NCBI RefSeq assembly: GCF_014252335.1
Contig: NZ_CP059218.1
Coordinates: forward strand, 112,165-176,164
Reading direction: 5' to 3'
DNA: 64,000 nucleotides
From: Blattabacterium cuenoti
Lineage (GTDB): Bacteria; Bacteroidota; Bacteroidia; Flavobacteriales; Blattabacteriaceae
Shown: positions 57,453 through 64,000 of the stretch, one piece after another
How the letters are laid out: each line of letters begins with the position of its first letter
Numbering within the stretch: the first letter of the stretch is position 1
Made by a program: the position numbers and the translations under genes
The notes under the pieces: model-generated
What the model saw: the letters and a program-made list of their open reading frames with translations, nothing else
Databases searched by the model: none
What the model was told of the DNA's origin: nothing

Positions 57453-57875
57453 ATGATAATAAAAAAAATATTAGGAATAGATTATGGAAAAGTAATGACT
57501 GGAGTATCAATAACAGATTCTAAACAAATTTTTGCTTTTGGTATTGACTCTGTTTTGACAAAAGATTTAATGATATTCTTAGATACTTTAATGAAAACCA
57601 ATCAAATAGAAATAATTGTGATAGGTTTACCGAAAACTTTAAATAATAAAATTTTTTCCATAGAAAAACTTATTCAAAAATTTATATTTAAATTTTTAAA
57701 AAAATATCCAAATATTATGATAGAAAGGCTAGATGAACGATTTACATCTAAAATTGCTTTTCAAGCTATGATAGATTTAGGATTAACAAAAAAACATAAT
57801 AACAAAAAAACTATTTTACATAAAATTAGTGCTACTCTTATTTTACAGTCTTATCTTTCTAAGAAGAAAAAATAA
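57453..57875 (+). CDS. ruvX: YqgF/RuvX family putative Holliday junction resolvase
   Basis: A 140-residue RNase H-fold protein of the YqgF family, linked to pre-16S rRNA 5' maturation in E. coli and first proposed as a Holliday junction resolvase. KILGIDYGKVMTGVSIT carries the first acidic residue (D10), IEIIVIGLPKTLN the second strand, and ERLDERFTSKIAFQAM the later motif. It starts 60 bp from dapD in the opposite direction and precedes def by 8 bp. Confidence 0.93.
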   Translation: MIIKKILGIDYGKVMTGVSITDSKQIFAFGIDSVLTKDLMIFLDTLMKTNQIEIIVIGLPKTLNNKIFSIEKLIQKFIFKFLKKYPNIMIERLDERFTSKIAFQAMIDLGLTKKHNNKKTILHKISATLILQSYLSKKKK

Positions 57876-57883
57876 TTCAAATT

Positions 57884-58387
57884 ATGATTTTACCTATTGT
57901 TTATTATGGAAATCCTATTTTAAGAAAAAAATGTATAGATATAGATATATCTTCTAGATTAGAAATTAATAAATTAATAAAAAATATGTTTGAAACAATA
58001 ATAGAAGTAAAAGGTATAGGATTAGCTGCTCCTCAAATTGGTCAAAATATTCGTCTGTTTATAGTGAAAATTCCATTATTAAATAATAATATAATCAATC
58101 ATTATAAAGAAGTTTTTATTAATGCAAAAATAATTAAATTACAAGGTAAAAAATATAATTTTCAAGAAGGATGTTTAAGTATTCCAGGAATTGTAGAATC
58201 CATTAAAAGAAAACCTGAAATTATAATAGAATATTATAATAAAAACTGGAAAAAAAAGAAAACAATTTTAAATGGAATATTGGCAAGAGTTATTCAACAT
58301 GAATATGATCATATTGAGGGTAAACTTTTTATAGATTATTTATCTCTCAAAAAACAACAAATGATAGTACATAAATTATTGAAATAA
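57884..58387 (+). CDS. def: Peptide deformylase
   Basis: Def removes the formyl group from new proteins. All three family motifs are present: GIGLAAPQIG, EGCLSIPGI (metal cysteine) and QHEYDHIEG (HExxH). The protein is 167 residues, slightly under the usual size. A flavobacterial ruvX-def pairing is common. The stop lies 4 bp from the rplT stop on the opposite strand. Confidence 0.97.
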   Translation: MILPIVYYGNPILRKKCIDIDISSRLEINKLIKNMFETIIEVKGIGLAAPQIGQNIRLFIVKIPLLNNNIINHYKEVFINAKIIKLQGKKYNFQEGCLSIPGIVESIKRKPEIIIEYYNKNWKKKKTILNGILARVIQHEYDHIEGKLFIDYLSLKKQQMIVHKLLK

Positions 58388-58391
58388 ATTT

Positions 58392-58736
58392 TTACAAAAT
58401 TTGATCTACTATTTTTTTAAAAGAATTTTGATCATTCATAGCTAAATCTGATAAAAATTTTCTATTGATTTGTATATTTTTTTTATACAATTTTTGAATA
58501 AATTTTGAATATGATAACCCATATAAACGAATTCCAGCGTTAATTCGTTGAATCCAAATAGATCTAAAAAATCTTTTTTTTCTTTTTCTTCCATGAAAAG
58601 CATAAACTAAAGATTTTTCCACTGCATTTTTAGCAACTGTATAAACTCTATTTCTTGCTCCATAAAATCCTTTGGATAATTTTAATATTTTTTTTCTTCT
58701 TTTCTTAGAAGAAACAGCATTAGTAGATCTTGGCAT
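58392..58736 (-). CDS. rplT: 50S ribosomal protein L20
   Basis: L20 is an early assembly protein of the large subunit. The 114-residue chain has KRRKKILKLSKGFYGARNRV and SIWIQRINAGIRLYGLSYS. It is last in thrS-infC-rpmI-rplT. In E. coli L20 represses its own operon by binding the mRNA; no such structure could be judged here. Confidence 0.97.
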   Translation of the reverse strand: MPRSTNAVSSKKRRKKILKLSKGFYGARNRVYTVAKNAVEKSLVYAFHGRKRKKRFFRSIWIQRINAGIRLYGLSYSKFIQKLYKKNIQINRKFLSDLAMNDQNSFKKIVDQIL

Positions 58737-58742
58737 AATAAA

Positions 58743-58931
58743 TTAAAATTGTTTTTTTACCTTTTTATAATCAGAATGTTTTAATATAGAGAATTTTCTT
58801 AATTGTCTTTTTCTTTTTTTAGATTTTTTTGTCAGAAGATGATTTTTACAAGATTGTTTTTTTTTAATCAATCCATTAGATGTTCTTTTAAATCTTTTTT
58901 TAGAACCAGATTTAGTTTTTAATTTTGGCAT
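58743..58931 (-). CDS. rpmI: 50S ribosomal protein L35
   Basis: A 62-residue basic protein with the L35 pattern [17 protein letters not shown], followed by [17 protein letters not shown]. It sits 5 bp after infC and 6 bp before rplT. Confidence 0.96.
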   Translation of the reverse strand: MPKLKTKSGSKKRFKRTSNGLIKKKQSCKNHLLTKKSKKRKRQLRKFSILKHSDYKKVKKQF

Positions 58932-58936
58932 AAAAA

Positions 58937-59512
58937 TTACATTTTTTTTGGAGCTAATATCATATACATTCTTTTTCCTTCCATAACGGGCATTTGTTCA
59001 ACTTTTCCATATTCTTCAATTTTTTCCGCAAATTTTAAAAGTTTTATTTTTCCTTGATTTTTATATACAATAGATCTTCCCTTGAAAAATACAAATACTT
59101 TTACTTTATCTCCACGCATTAAAAATTTTTCAGCACTTTTAATTTTAACTTTACCATCATGATCTCCAATTTGAGGACCAAATCTTATTTCTTTAGTGTT
59201 TACTTTAACTTGTTTTGACTTAAATCGTTTCTTTTTTTTCTTTTGTTCATAAAGAAATTTTTTATAATCCAGTATTTTACATACTGGAGGATCTGCTTTT
59301 GGATTAACTTCCACTAAATCTAAACCTTTATCAGTTGCTAATTGAATAGCTATTTCTTTGGAAATAATTCCATTCTGTTTAGAATATTCCCCTACTAAAC
59401 GAATTATAACAGCAGTAATATTATCATTAATCTTATGAAATTCTTTTTTATGAGGTAAAAATCGGGATATTCTTTTTCTTTTATTTACTCTTGAAAATTT
59501 TTTTTTTATAAT
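58937..59512 (-). CDS. infC: Translation initiation factor IF-3, AUU start
   Basis: IF-3 keeps ribosomal subunits apart and checks the start codon. The first ATG in frame (59314) would remove the N-terminal domain. Upstream the frame stays open through [30 protein letters not shown] and [20 protein letters not shown], which is clear IF-3 N-domain. The only credible start is an ATT at 59512-59510, giving 191 residues. AUU is the well-known infC start, read poorly when IF-3 is plentiful. The start overlaps the last 7 bases of thrS. A ten-A run follows (59507-59498). Confidence 0.93.
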   Translation of the reverse strand: MIKKKFSRVNKRKRISRFLPHKKEFHKINDNITAVIIRLVGEYSKQNGIISKEIAIQLATDKGLDLVEVNPKADPPVCKILDYKKFLYEQKKKKKRFKSKQVKVNTKEIRFGPQIGDHDGKVKIKSAEKFLMRGDKVKVFVFFKGRSIVYKNQGKIKLLKFAEKIEEYGKVEQMPVMEGKRMYMILAPKKM

Positions 59513-60762
59513 AGCTTTATAATTTTATCAGTTTCTTTAAAAATAAGATTTATTCCGTGATCTATAGAAAATACTCCTAAATGACCTATTCCATGACGAC
59601 GTAAAGATAACATTTTATTTTTTTCTTCTTTATTTCCTAAAATAATCATATATGGTATTTTTTGGTCTTCTGAATCTCTAATTTTTTTGTCCATTTTTTC
59701 GTTTCTTCTGTCAATAAAAACACGAATTTTTAAATTTAACATTAAATTTAAAATTTTTTTGGCATACATAATATATTTATCACTTATAGGAATAATGACA
59801 ACTTGATCTGGAGATAACCATAATGGAAAATTTCCTTGTGTATGTTCTATGATAATGGATAAAACACGTTCTATTGAACCAAATGGAGCACGATGAATCA
59901 TAACTGGACGACATTTATCATTATTTTTGCCAATGTAACATAAATTAAATCTTTCTGGTAAATTATAATCTATTTGAATAGTTCCAAGTTGCCAATATCT
60001 ATTTAAAGAATCCTGAACAAGAAAATCTAATTTTGGACCATAAAAAGCAGCTTCTCCATAATTAGTAATAACATGTATTTTTTTAGCTTTAACTATTTCT
60101 AAAATATATTTTTCTGCTTTATTCCAATTTTGTTCTGTTCCAAGATAATATTTTTTTTTATTAGGATCTCTGAGAGAAATTCTCACTGTATACTTATAAA
60201 ATTCTAAATATTTAAAAATGTTTAAAATTAAATCAAGAACTTTTTGAAATTCTTCACATAATTGATTATCTGTACAAAATATATGTGCATCATCTTGCGT
60301 AAAACACCTTGTTCTTGTCAATCCTTGAAGTTCTCCACTTTGTTCATAACGATAAACTGTTCCAAATTCTGCAAAACGTTTAGGTAAATCTCTATAAGAC
60401 CATTGTTGAGATTTATATACTTCGCAATGATGTGGACAATTCATGGGTTTAATAATAAATTCCTCATTTTGATCAGGTGTTTTAATAGGTTGAAAACTTT
60501 CTGGTCCATATTTACTCCAATGTCCACTTTGAATATATAATTTTTTACTTCCAATATGTGGAGTAATAATCATTTCATAACCAGATTTTTGTTGAATTTT
60601 TGTTAAAAAATTTTCTAGATTGTTTCTTAAAATAACTCCTTTAGGTAACCACATTGGTAACCCTTGTCCAACATTATTGGAAAATATAAAAAGTTTTAAT
60701 TTTTGTCCTAGTTGTTTATGATCAATTAATGGATCGATTGCTGTATAATATTTTTTCATCAA
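59506..60762 (-). CDS. thrS: Threonyl-tRNA synthetase, catalytic core only
   Basis: ThrRS charges tRNA-Thr. This gene codes 418 residues against about 640 in most bacteria. It starts at DPLIDHKQLGQKLKLFIFS, the beginning of the catalytic domain, so the TGS and editing domains are absent. The zinc ligands C109 (MNCPHHCE), H160 (TQDDAHIF) and H290 (MIHRAPFGSIER) match E. coli C334, H385 and H511. The anticodon-binding domain (about 320-418) is present. Only 47 bp separate it from glpF, so no missing part lies upstream. It heads thrS-infC-rpmI-rplT. Confidence 0.95.
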   Translation of the reverse strand: MMKKYYTAIDPLIDHKQLGQKLKLFIFSNNVGQGLPMWLPKGVILRNNLENFLTKIQQKSGYEMIITPHIGSKKLYIQSGHWSKYGPESFQPIKTPDQNEEFIIKPMNCPHHCEVYKSQQWSYRDLPKRFAEFGTVYRYEQSGELQGLTRTRCFTQDDAHIFCTDNQLCEEFQKVLDLILNIFKYLEFYKYTVRISLRDPNKKKYYLGTEQNWNKAEKYILEIVKAKKIHVITNYGEAAFYGPKLDFLVQDSLNRYWQLGTIQIDYNLPERFNLCYIGKNNDKCRPVMIHRAPFGSIERVLSIIIEHTQGNFPLWLSPDQVVIIPISDKYIMYAKKILNLMLNLKIRVFIDRRNEKMDKKIRDSEDQKIPYMIILGNKEEKNKMLSLRRHGIGHLGVFSIDHGINLIFKETDKIIKLL

Positions 60763-60809
60763 AACATAGAAAAAGTTACGTTTTTTAAAATCATATAATT
60801 AAGAAAAAT

Positions 60810-61550
60810 TTATGATAATAATAAATAAAAGATAGAAGCCAAAATACTTCCAAAAATAGCGCCTAATATAGGAATAATTGCATAATTCCAATTACTACTT
60901 TTTACTTTGTCATTAATTGAAATCAATGAATACACAATTCTAGATCCTAAATCACGAGCAGGATTAATAGCATAACCTGTTGGTCCACCTAAAGATAACC
61001 CAATTCCAAAAATAATTATTGATGAAGAAAAAGATTTTAAATACCATACTAAATCAGGATTTGTATGATAAATAGACACTGATTCATCTGTTAAAAGTAA
61101 AATCAAAAAAATAAATATAAAACTAGTTAAACATTCGCTCAATAAATTATAAAAAAAATTACTTATTGCAGGAATTGTAGAAAACACTGATAATTTACAT
61201 TTTTGACTATCAGTTTCTAAAAAATGATCTCTATATAACACCCATACCATGATGGCACCTAATATTGAGCCAATAAATTGAGAAATAATATAACTTGGAA
61301 CTAAGTTCCACTGAAATTTTCCTACTAATGCTAAACTTATTGTTACTGAAGGATTTAAATGAGCACCACTATATGGATAAGAAACTAAAGAACTCATAAA
61401 AACAGCCAATGCCCAACCAAGTGTAATCATTAACCATCCTCTAGATTTATCATTTCCTTTAGTTTTAGATAGAACAACATTAGCAACCACACCATTGCCT
61501 AAAAAAACCAAAATCATGGTACCTATAATTTCAGAAAGTATGTTATTCAT
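60810..61550 (-). CDS. glpF: Glycerol uptake facilitator (MIP family)
   Basis: A six-helix channel of 246 residues that lets glycerol cross the membrane. The second half-helix has NPARD at 196-200, and the Asp after NPAR is typical of aquaglyceroporins rather than water-only channels. The first half-helix has NPS (66-68) in place of NPA. It follows glpK by 29 bp on the same strand, which supports a glycerol role. Confidence 0.93.
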   Translation of the reverse strand: MNNILSEIIGTMILVFLGNGVVANVVLSKTKGNDKSRGWLMITLGWALAVFMSSLVSYPYSGAHLNPSVTISLALVGKFQWNLVPSYIISQFIGSILGAIMVWVLYRDHFLETDSQKCKLSVFSTIPAISNFFYNLLSECLTSFIFIFLILLLTDESVSIYHTNPDLVWYLKSFSSSIIIFGIGLSLGGPTGYAINPARDLGSRIVYSLISINDKVKSSNWNYAIIPILGAIFGSILASIFYLLLS

Positions 61551-61579
61551 TGCAACATATTATATTGTTTTATTACAAA

Positions 61580-63091
61580 TTAATAAAAATTTTTTTTTCC
61601 AGAAGACCATGAACGAGTTGTTTTAACTGCTCTTTTCCATCCTTGTATTCTTTCTAATCGACTAGACATTTTTTTTGGTTTAAAAATACGTTCTAATTGC
61701 CATTGATCTTGAATATCCTTCAAACTACTCCAATAGTTTACTGCTAATCCTGCTAAGTAAGCCGCTCCTGCGGCAGTTAATTCAGAAATTTTTGATTTAA
61801 CAACTCTAACATTTAGTATATCAGATTGAAACTGCATTAATAATTGATTTACAGTAGCTCCTCCATCAACACGAATTTCTTTTATAGAAATTCCTGAATC
61901 TGCTTCCATTGCTTGAAGCACATCCATATTTTGAAAAGCTATACTTTCTAATGCAGCACGTACAAAATGTGCAGAAGATGTCCCTCTAGTTATTCCTACA
62001 ATAGTTCCTCTTGCTTGTTGATCCCAATAAGGTGCACCTAATCCAGAAAATGCTGGTACCATATACATACCTTCAGTATTTTCGACAGAAGAAGCCAGTA
62101 GTTCAGCTTCATTAGAAGAAGAAAGCAAACCTAATCCATCTCTTAACCATTGTATAATAGCACCAGCTATAAAAACACTTCCTTCTAAAGCATATTGAAC
62201 TTTGTCCTTAATTTTCCATGCAATAGTTGTAATTAAATTATTTTGTGAAAATACAGGTTTATTTCCTACATTCATTAACATAAAACAACCTGTTCCATAA
62301 GTATTTTTAACCATTCCTATTTTAGTACACATATGTCCAAACAGTGCTGATTGTTGATCTCCAGCAATTCCAGATATAGGAATTTTGTGAGATAAAATAT
62401 GCCCAGTTGTATATCCCAAAATTTCACTTGAAGATTTAACTTCTGGAAGCATATTGTTTGGAATTTCAAATAATTTAATTAAATCTTGATCCCAATTTAG
62501 AGTATTAATATTAAAAAGCATAGTTCTAGATGCATTTGTCACATCAGTAACATGAATTGCTTTTCCTGTTAAATTCCAAATTAACCAAGAATCTATAGTT
62601 CCAAAAGCTAATAACCCAGAATCTGCTTTGTTTCTAGCTCCTGGAATATTATCCAATATCCATTTTATTTTAGTAGCAGAAAAATATGGATCTATGATAA
62701 GACCTGTTTTATTTCTAATCATTTCAGTTAATCCATCCTTTTTGATTTTATCACAATAATTAGATGTTCTTCTATCTTGCCAAACTATAGCATTAAATAT
62801 CGGTTCTCCTGTTTTTTTATCCCATATAACAGTTGTTTCTCTTTGATTGGTAATTCCTATTGATGCAATATTTTTTCCTTCTAAATTTGCTTTTAAAATT
62901 GCTTCTAATGCTACTGAAGCTTGAGTTGACCATATTTCTTCTGCATTATGTTCTACCCATCCAGGATATGGATAAATTTGAGTAAATTCTCTTTGAGCAA
63001 TAGAAATAATATTTCCAATTTTATCAAAAATAATAGCTCTAGAACTAGTAGTTCCCTGATCTAGTGATAGTACATATTGTTTCATACGCAT
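61580..63091 (-). CDS. glpK: Glycerol kinase
   Basis: GlpK traps glycerol as glycerol-3-phosphate. The FGGY-family protein (503 residues) opens with [20 protein letters not shown] after two extra codons, so the start may be at 63085. [43 protein letters not shown] and [19 protein letters not shown] are all well conserved. It lies between glpD and glpF in one run. Confidence 0.97.
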   Translation of the reverse strand: MRMKQYVLSLDQGTTSSRAIIFDKIGNIISIAQREFTQIYPYPGWVEHNAEEIWSTQASVALEAILKANLEGKNIASIGITNQRETTVIWDKKTGEPIFNAIVWQDRRTSNYCDKIKKDGLTEMIRNKTGLIIDPYFSATKIKWILDNIPGARNKADSGLLAFGTIDSWLIWNLTGKAIHVTDVTNASRTMLFNINTLNWDQDLIKLFEIPNNMLPEVKSSSEILGYTTGHILSHKIPISGIAGDQQSALFGHMCTKIGMVKNTYGTGCFMLMNVGNKPVFSQNNLITTIAWKIKDKVQYALEGSVFIAGAIIQWLRDGLGLLSSSNEAELLASSVENTEGMYMVPAFSGLGAPYWDQQARGTIVGITRGTSSAHFVRAALESIAFQNMDVLQAMEADSGISIKEIRVDGGATVNQLLMQFQSDILNVRVVKSKISELTAAGAAYLAGLAVNYWSSLKDIQDQWQLERIFKPKKMSSRLERIQGWKRAVKTTRSWSSGKKNFY

Positions 63092-63135
63092 ATAACAAAC
63101 AATTAAGGAATAATTTGATCATAAATAAATTAGAT

Positions 63136-64000
63136 TTATGGATAATAATATTGTATTGCTAATTTTTTAAAATTAGTGACTTGTAATTGTTCCCAATGTT
63201 TATCTTTTGAAAGTTCTTTAGCCATCAATGATGCGATGATAGGGGCTAATTCTATTGCTTTTTTAGCGTTTAGAAATAATAAACGGTACCTTCTAGCTAA
63301 AACATCTTCAATAGTTCTAGCCATTTCATATCGTACCATCCATATTACTTCTGCTTTAATGAAATAATAAGGAAATTGATTAATTAATGGTTCCCCCCAT
63401 ACAGGATTTTCATTAATTAATTTTTGTATTAGATCTCCATGATATGGAGCGATTTTATATGAAGAAAGAGATTGATATATTTTAATTGTTTTTGTTGAAG
63501 AAGGAATATTTTTTAAATTACCAATTTTAATTGCTTGATTTACAACTTCTTCAGCCATTTTTCTATAAGTTGTCCATTTTCCACCTATAATTGTTATTAA
63601 TCCAGAAGGACTAATTATAAGTTTATGAGATCTAGAAATATTTTTAGTAATAGAAGAAGAGAATTTATTAGATACTGCAAGAGGACGCAACCCAGAAAAT
63701 ACACTTAATATATTATGTTTTTTAGGAACATTAATAAAATATTTGTCAAAAGTTTGCAAAATAAAGTTAATTTCCTGTTCTAATGGTTTTGGTTCTAAAA
63801 CAATATTATCCAATAAAGTATCTGTTGTTCCTACTAAAACATGATCATACCATGGAATACTAAAAAGGATTCTTCCATCAGATGTTTTTGGTATTACAAT
63901 GGCATCGGAACTACTAAAAAATGATTTATCTATTACAATATGTGTACCTTGACTAGGTTTTATCACAAAAGGATAAGAAAAATTATCCATTTTAGTAATA
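63136..64000 (-). CDS. glpD: Glycerol-3-phosphate dehydrogenase, C-terminal part (cut by window edge)
   Basis: GlpD is the FAD enzyme at the membrane that oxidises glycerol-3-phosphate to DHAP and feeds electrons to quinone. About 287 C-terminal residues are in the window; the frame is open to the right edge (ITKMDNFSYPF continues). KPSQGTHIVIDKSFF, PWYDHVLVGTTDT, VFSGLRPLAV and IIGGKWTTYRKMAEEVVNQA are GlpD motifs. The ATG at 63990 is internal. It is the first of glpD-glpK-glpF. Confidence 0.95.
   Translation of the reverse strand, partial: ITKMDNFSYPFVIKPSQGTHIVIDKSFFSSSDAIVIPKTSDGRILFSIPWYDHVLVGTTDTLLDNIVLEPKPLEQEINFILQTFDKYFINVPKKHNILSVFSGLRPLAVSNKFSSSITKNISRSHKLIISPSGLITIIGGKWTTYRKMAEEVVNQAIKIGNLKNIPSSTKTIKIYQSLSSYKIAPYHGDLIQKLINENPVWGEPLINQFPYYFIKAEVIWMVRYEMARTIEDVLARRYRLLFLNAKKAIELAPIIASLMAKELSKDKHWEQLQVTNFKKLAIQYYYP

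Noticed and set aside
58937-59314. IF-3 starting at the ATG at 59314
   Set aside because: This would delete the N-terminal domain, whose sequence is clearly present upstream in the same frame.
1-64000. CRISPR arrays, insertion sequences, prophage, toxin-antitoxin or defence genes
   Set aside because: Looked for on both strands; no spaced direct repeats, transposase, integrase or defence motifs were found. The only clear repeat is the 93-bp tandem duplication.

Overview
The window looks like part of the chromosome of a Blattabacterium-type bacterium, the obligate flavobacterial endosymbiont of cockroaches. Seen directly: very AT-rich DNA, long poly(A)/poly(T) runs inside genes, genes packed almost end to end, no phage, IS or CRISPR, and a translation-plus-biosynthesis gene set. 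Known of the lineage: a DUF4293 gene beside rho, urease with fused gamma/beta chains, and start codons without clear Shine-Dalgarno sites. The genus is an inference from gene content; no database was searched and the host species cannot be told.

Layout. 1-3855: rho (only its first codons), a DUF4293 membrane protein, prfA, then accC-accB-rpmF on the minus strand. 3919-8843: proS, pyrD, a pyrE-pyrF fusion, marC, and rnpA, which is broken by one base at a poly(A) run. 8836-12441: fbp, plsC, rnhA, a SpoU methyltransferase and a dCMP deaminase, also broken by one base at a poly(A) run. 12465-14927: tRNA-Leu(CAA) and the urease genes ureC and ureAB. 15125-22738: thrABC, thyA, prs, rplY and tadA. 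22739-23379: the only long gene-poor stretch, with a possible 39-residue membrane peptide whose 3' half lies in a 93-bp tandem duplication. 23380-30217: aroB, gyrA, a tail-specific protease and ruvB. 30260-45473: an almost complete purine block in one direction (purA, purB, purL, purE, purC, purF, purM, purN, purH, purD, guaA). 45475-57393: accD, fbaA, a RecB-like helicase without nuclease, lipA, a Nif3 protein, a degenerate zinc-ribbon protein, a thioredoxin-like protein, a DHH phosphoesterase, a CCA-adding enzyme, tsaC and dapD. 57453-64000: ruvX, def, then rplT-rpmI-infC-thrS and glpF-glpK-glpD on the minus strand.

How the genes fit together. Urease releases ammonia from urea, the known nitrogen-recycling role of this symbiont. 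ThrABC and DapD make threonine and the lysine/meso-diaminopimelate precursor. Prs feeds PRPP to the purine block and to the UMP synthase fusion; dCMP deaminase and ThyA supply dTMP. GlpF, GlpK and GlpD turn glycerol into DHAP, which FbaA and Fbp can carry up to fructose-6-phosphate. AccB, AccC and AccD are three of the four acetyl-CoA carboxylase subunits, and PlsC uses the fatty acids for phospholipid.

Most worth a second look: two genes (rnpA and dCMP deaminase) that are each exactly one A short in a homopolymer and read perfectly if one A is added; a threonyl-tRNA synthetase without TGS and editing domains; an AUU-started infC overlapping thrS; a zinc-ribbon family protein that has lost every cysteine; a RecB-like helicase lacking its nuclease end; and the 93-bp tandem duplication upstream of aroB.
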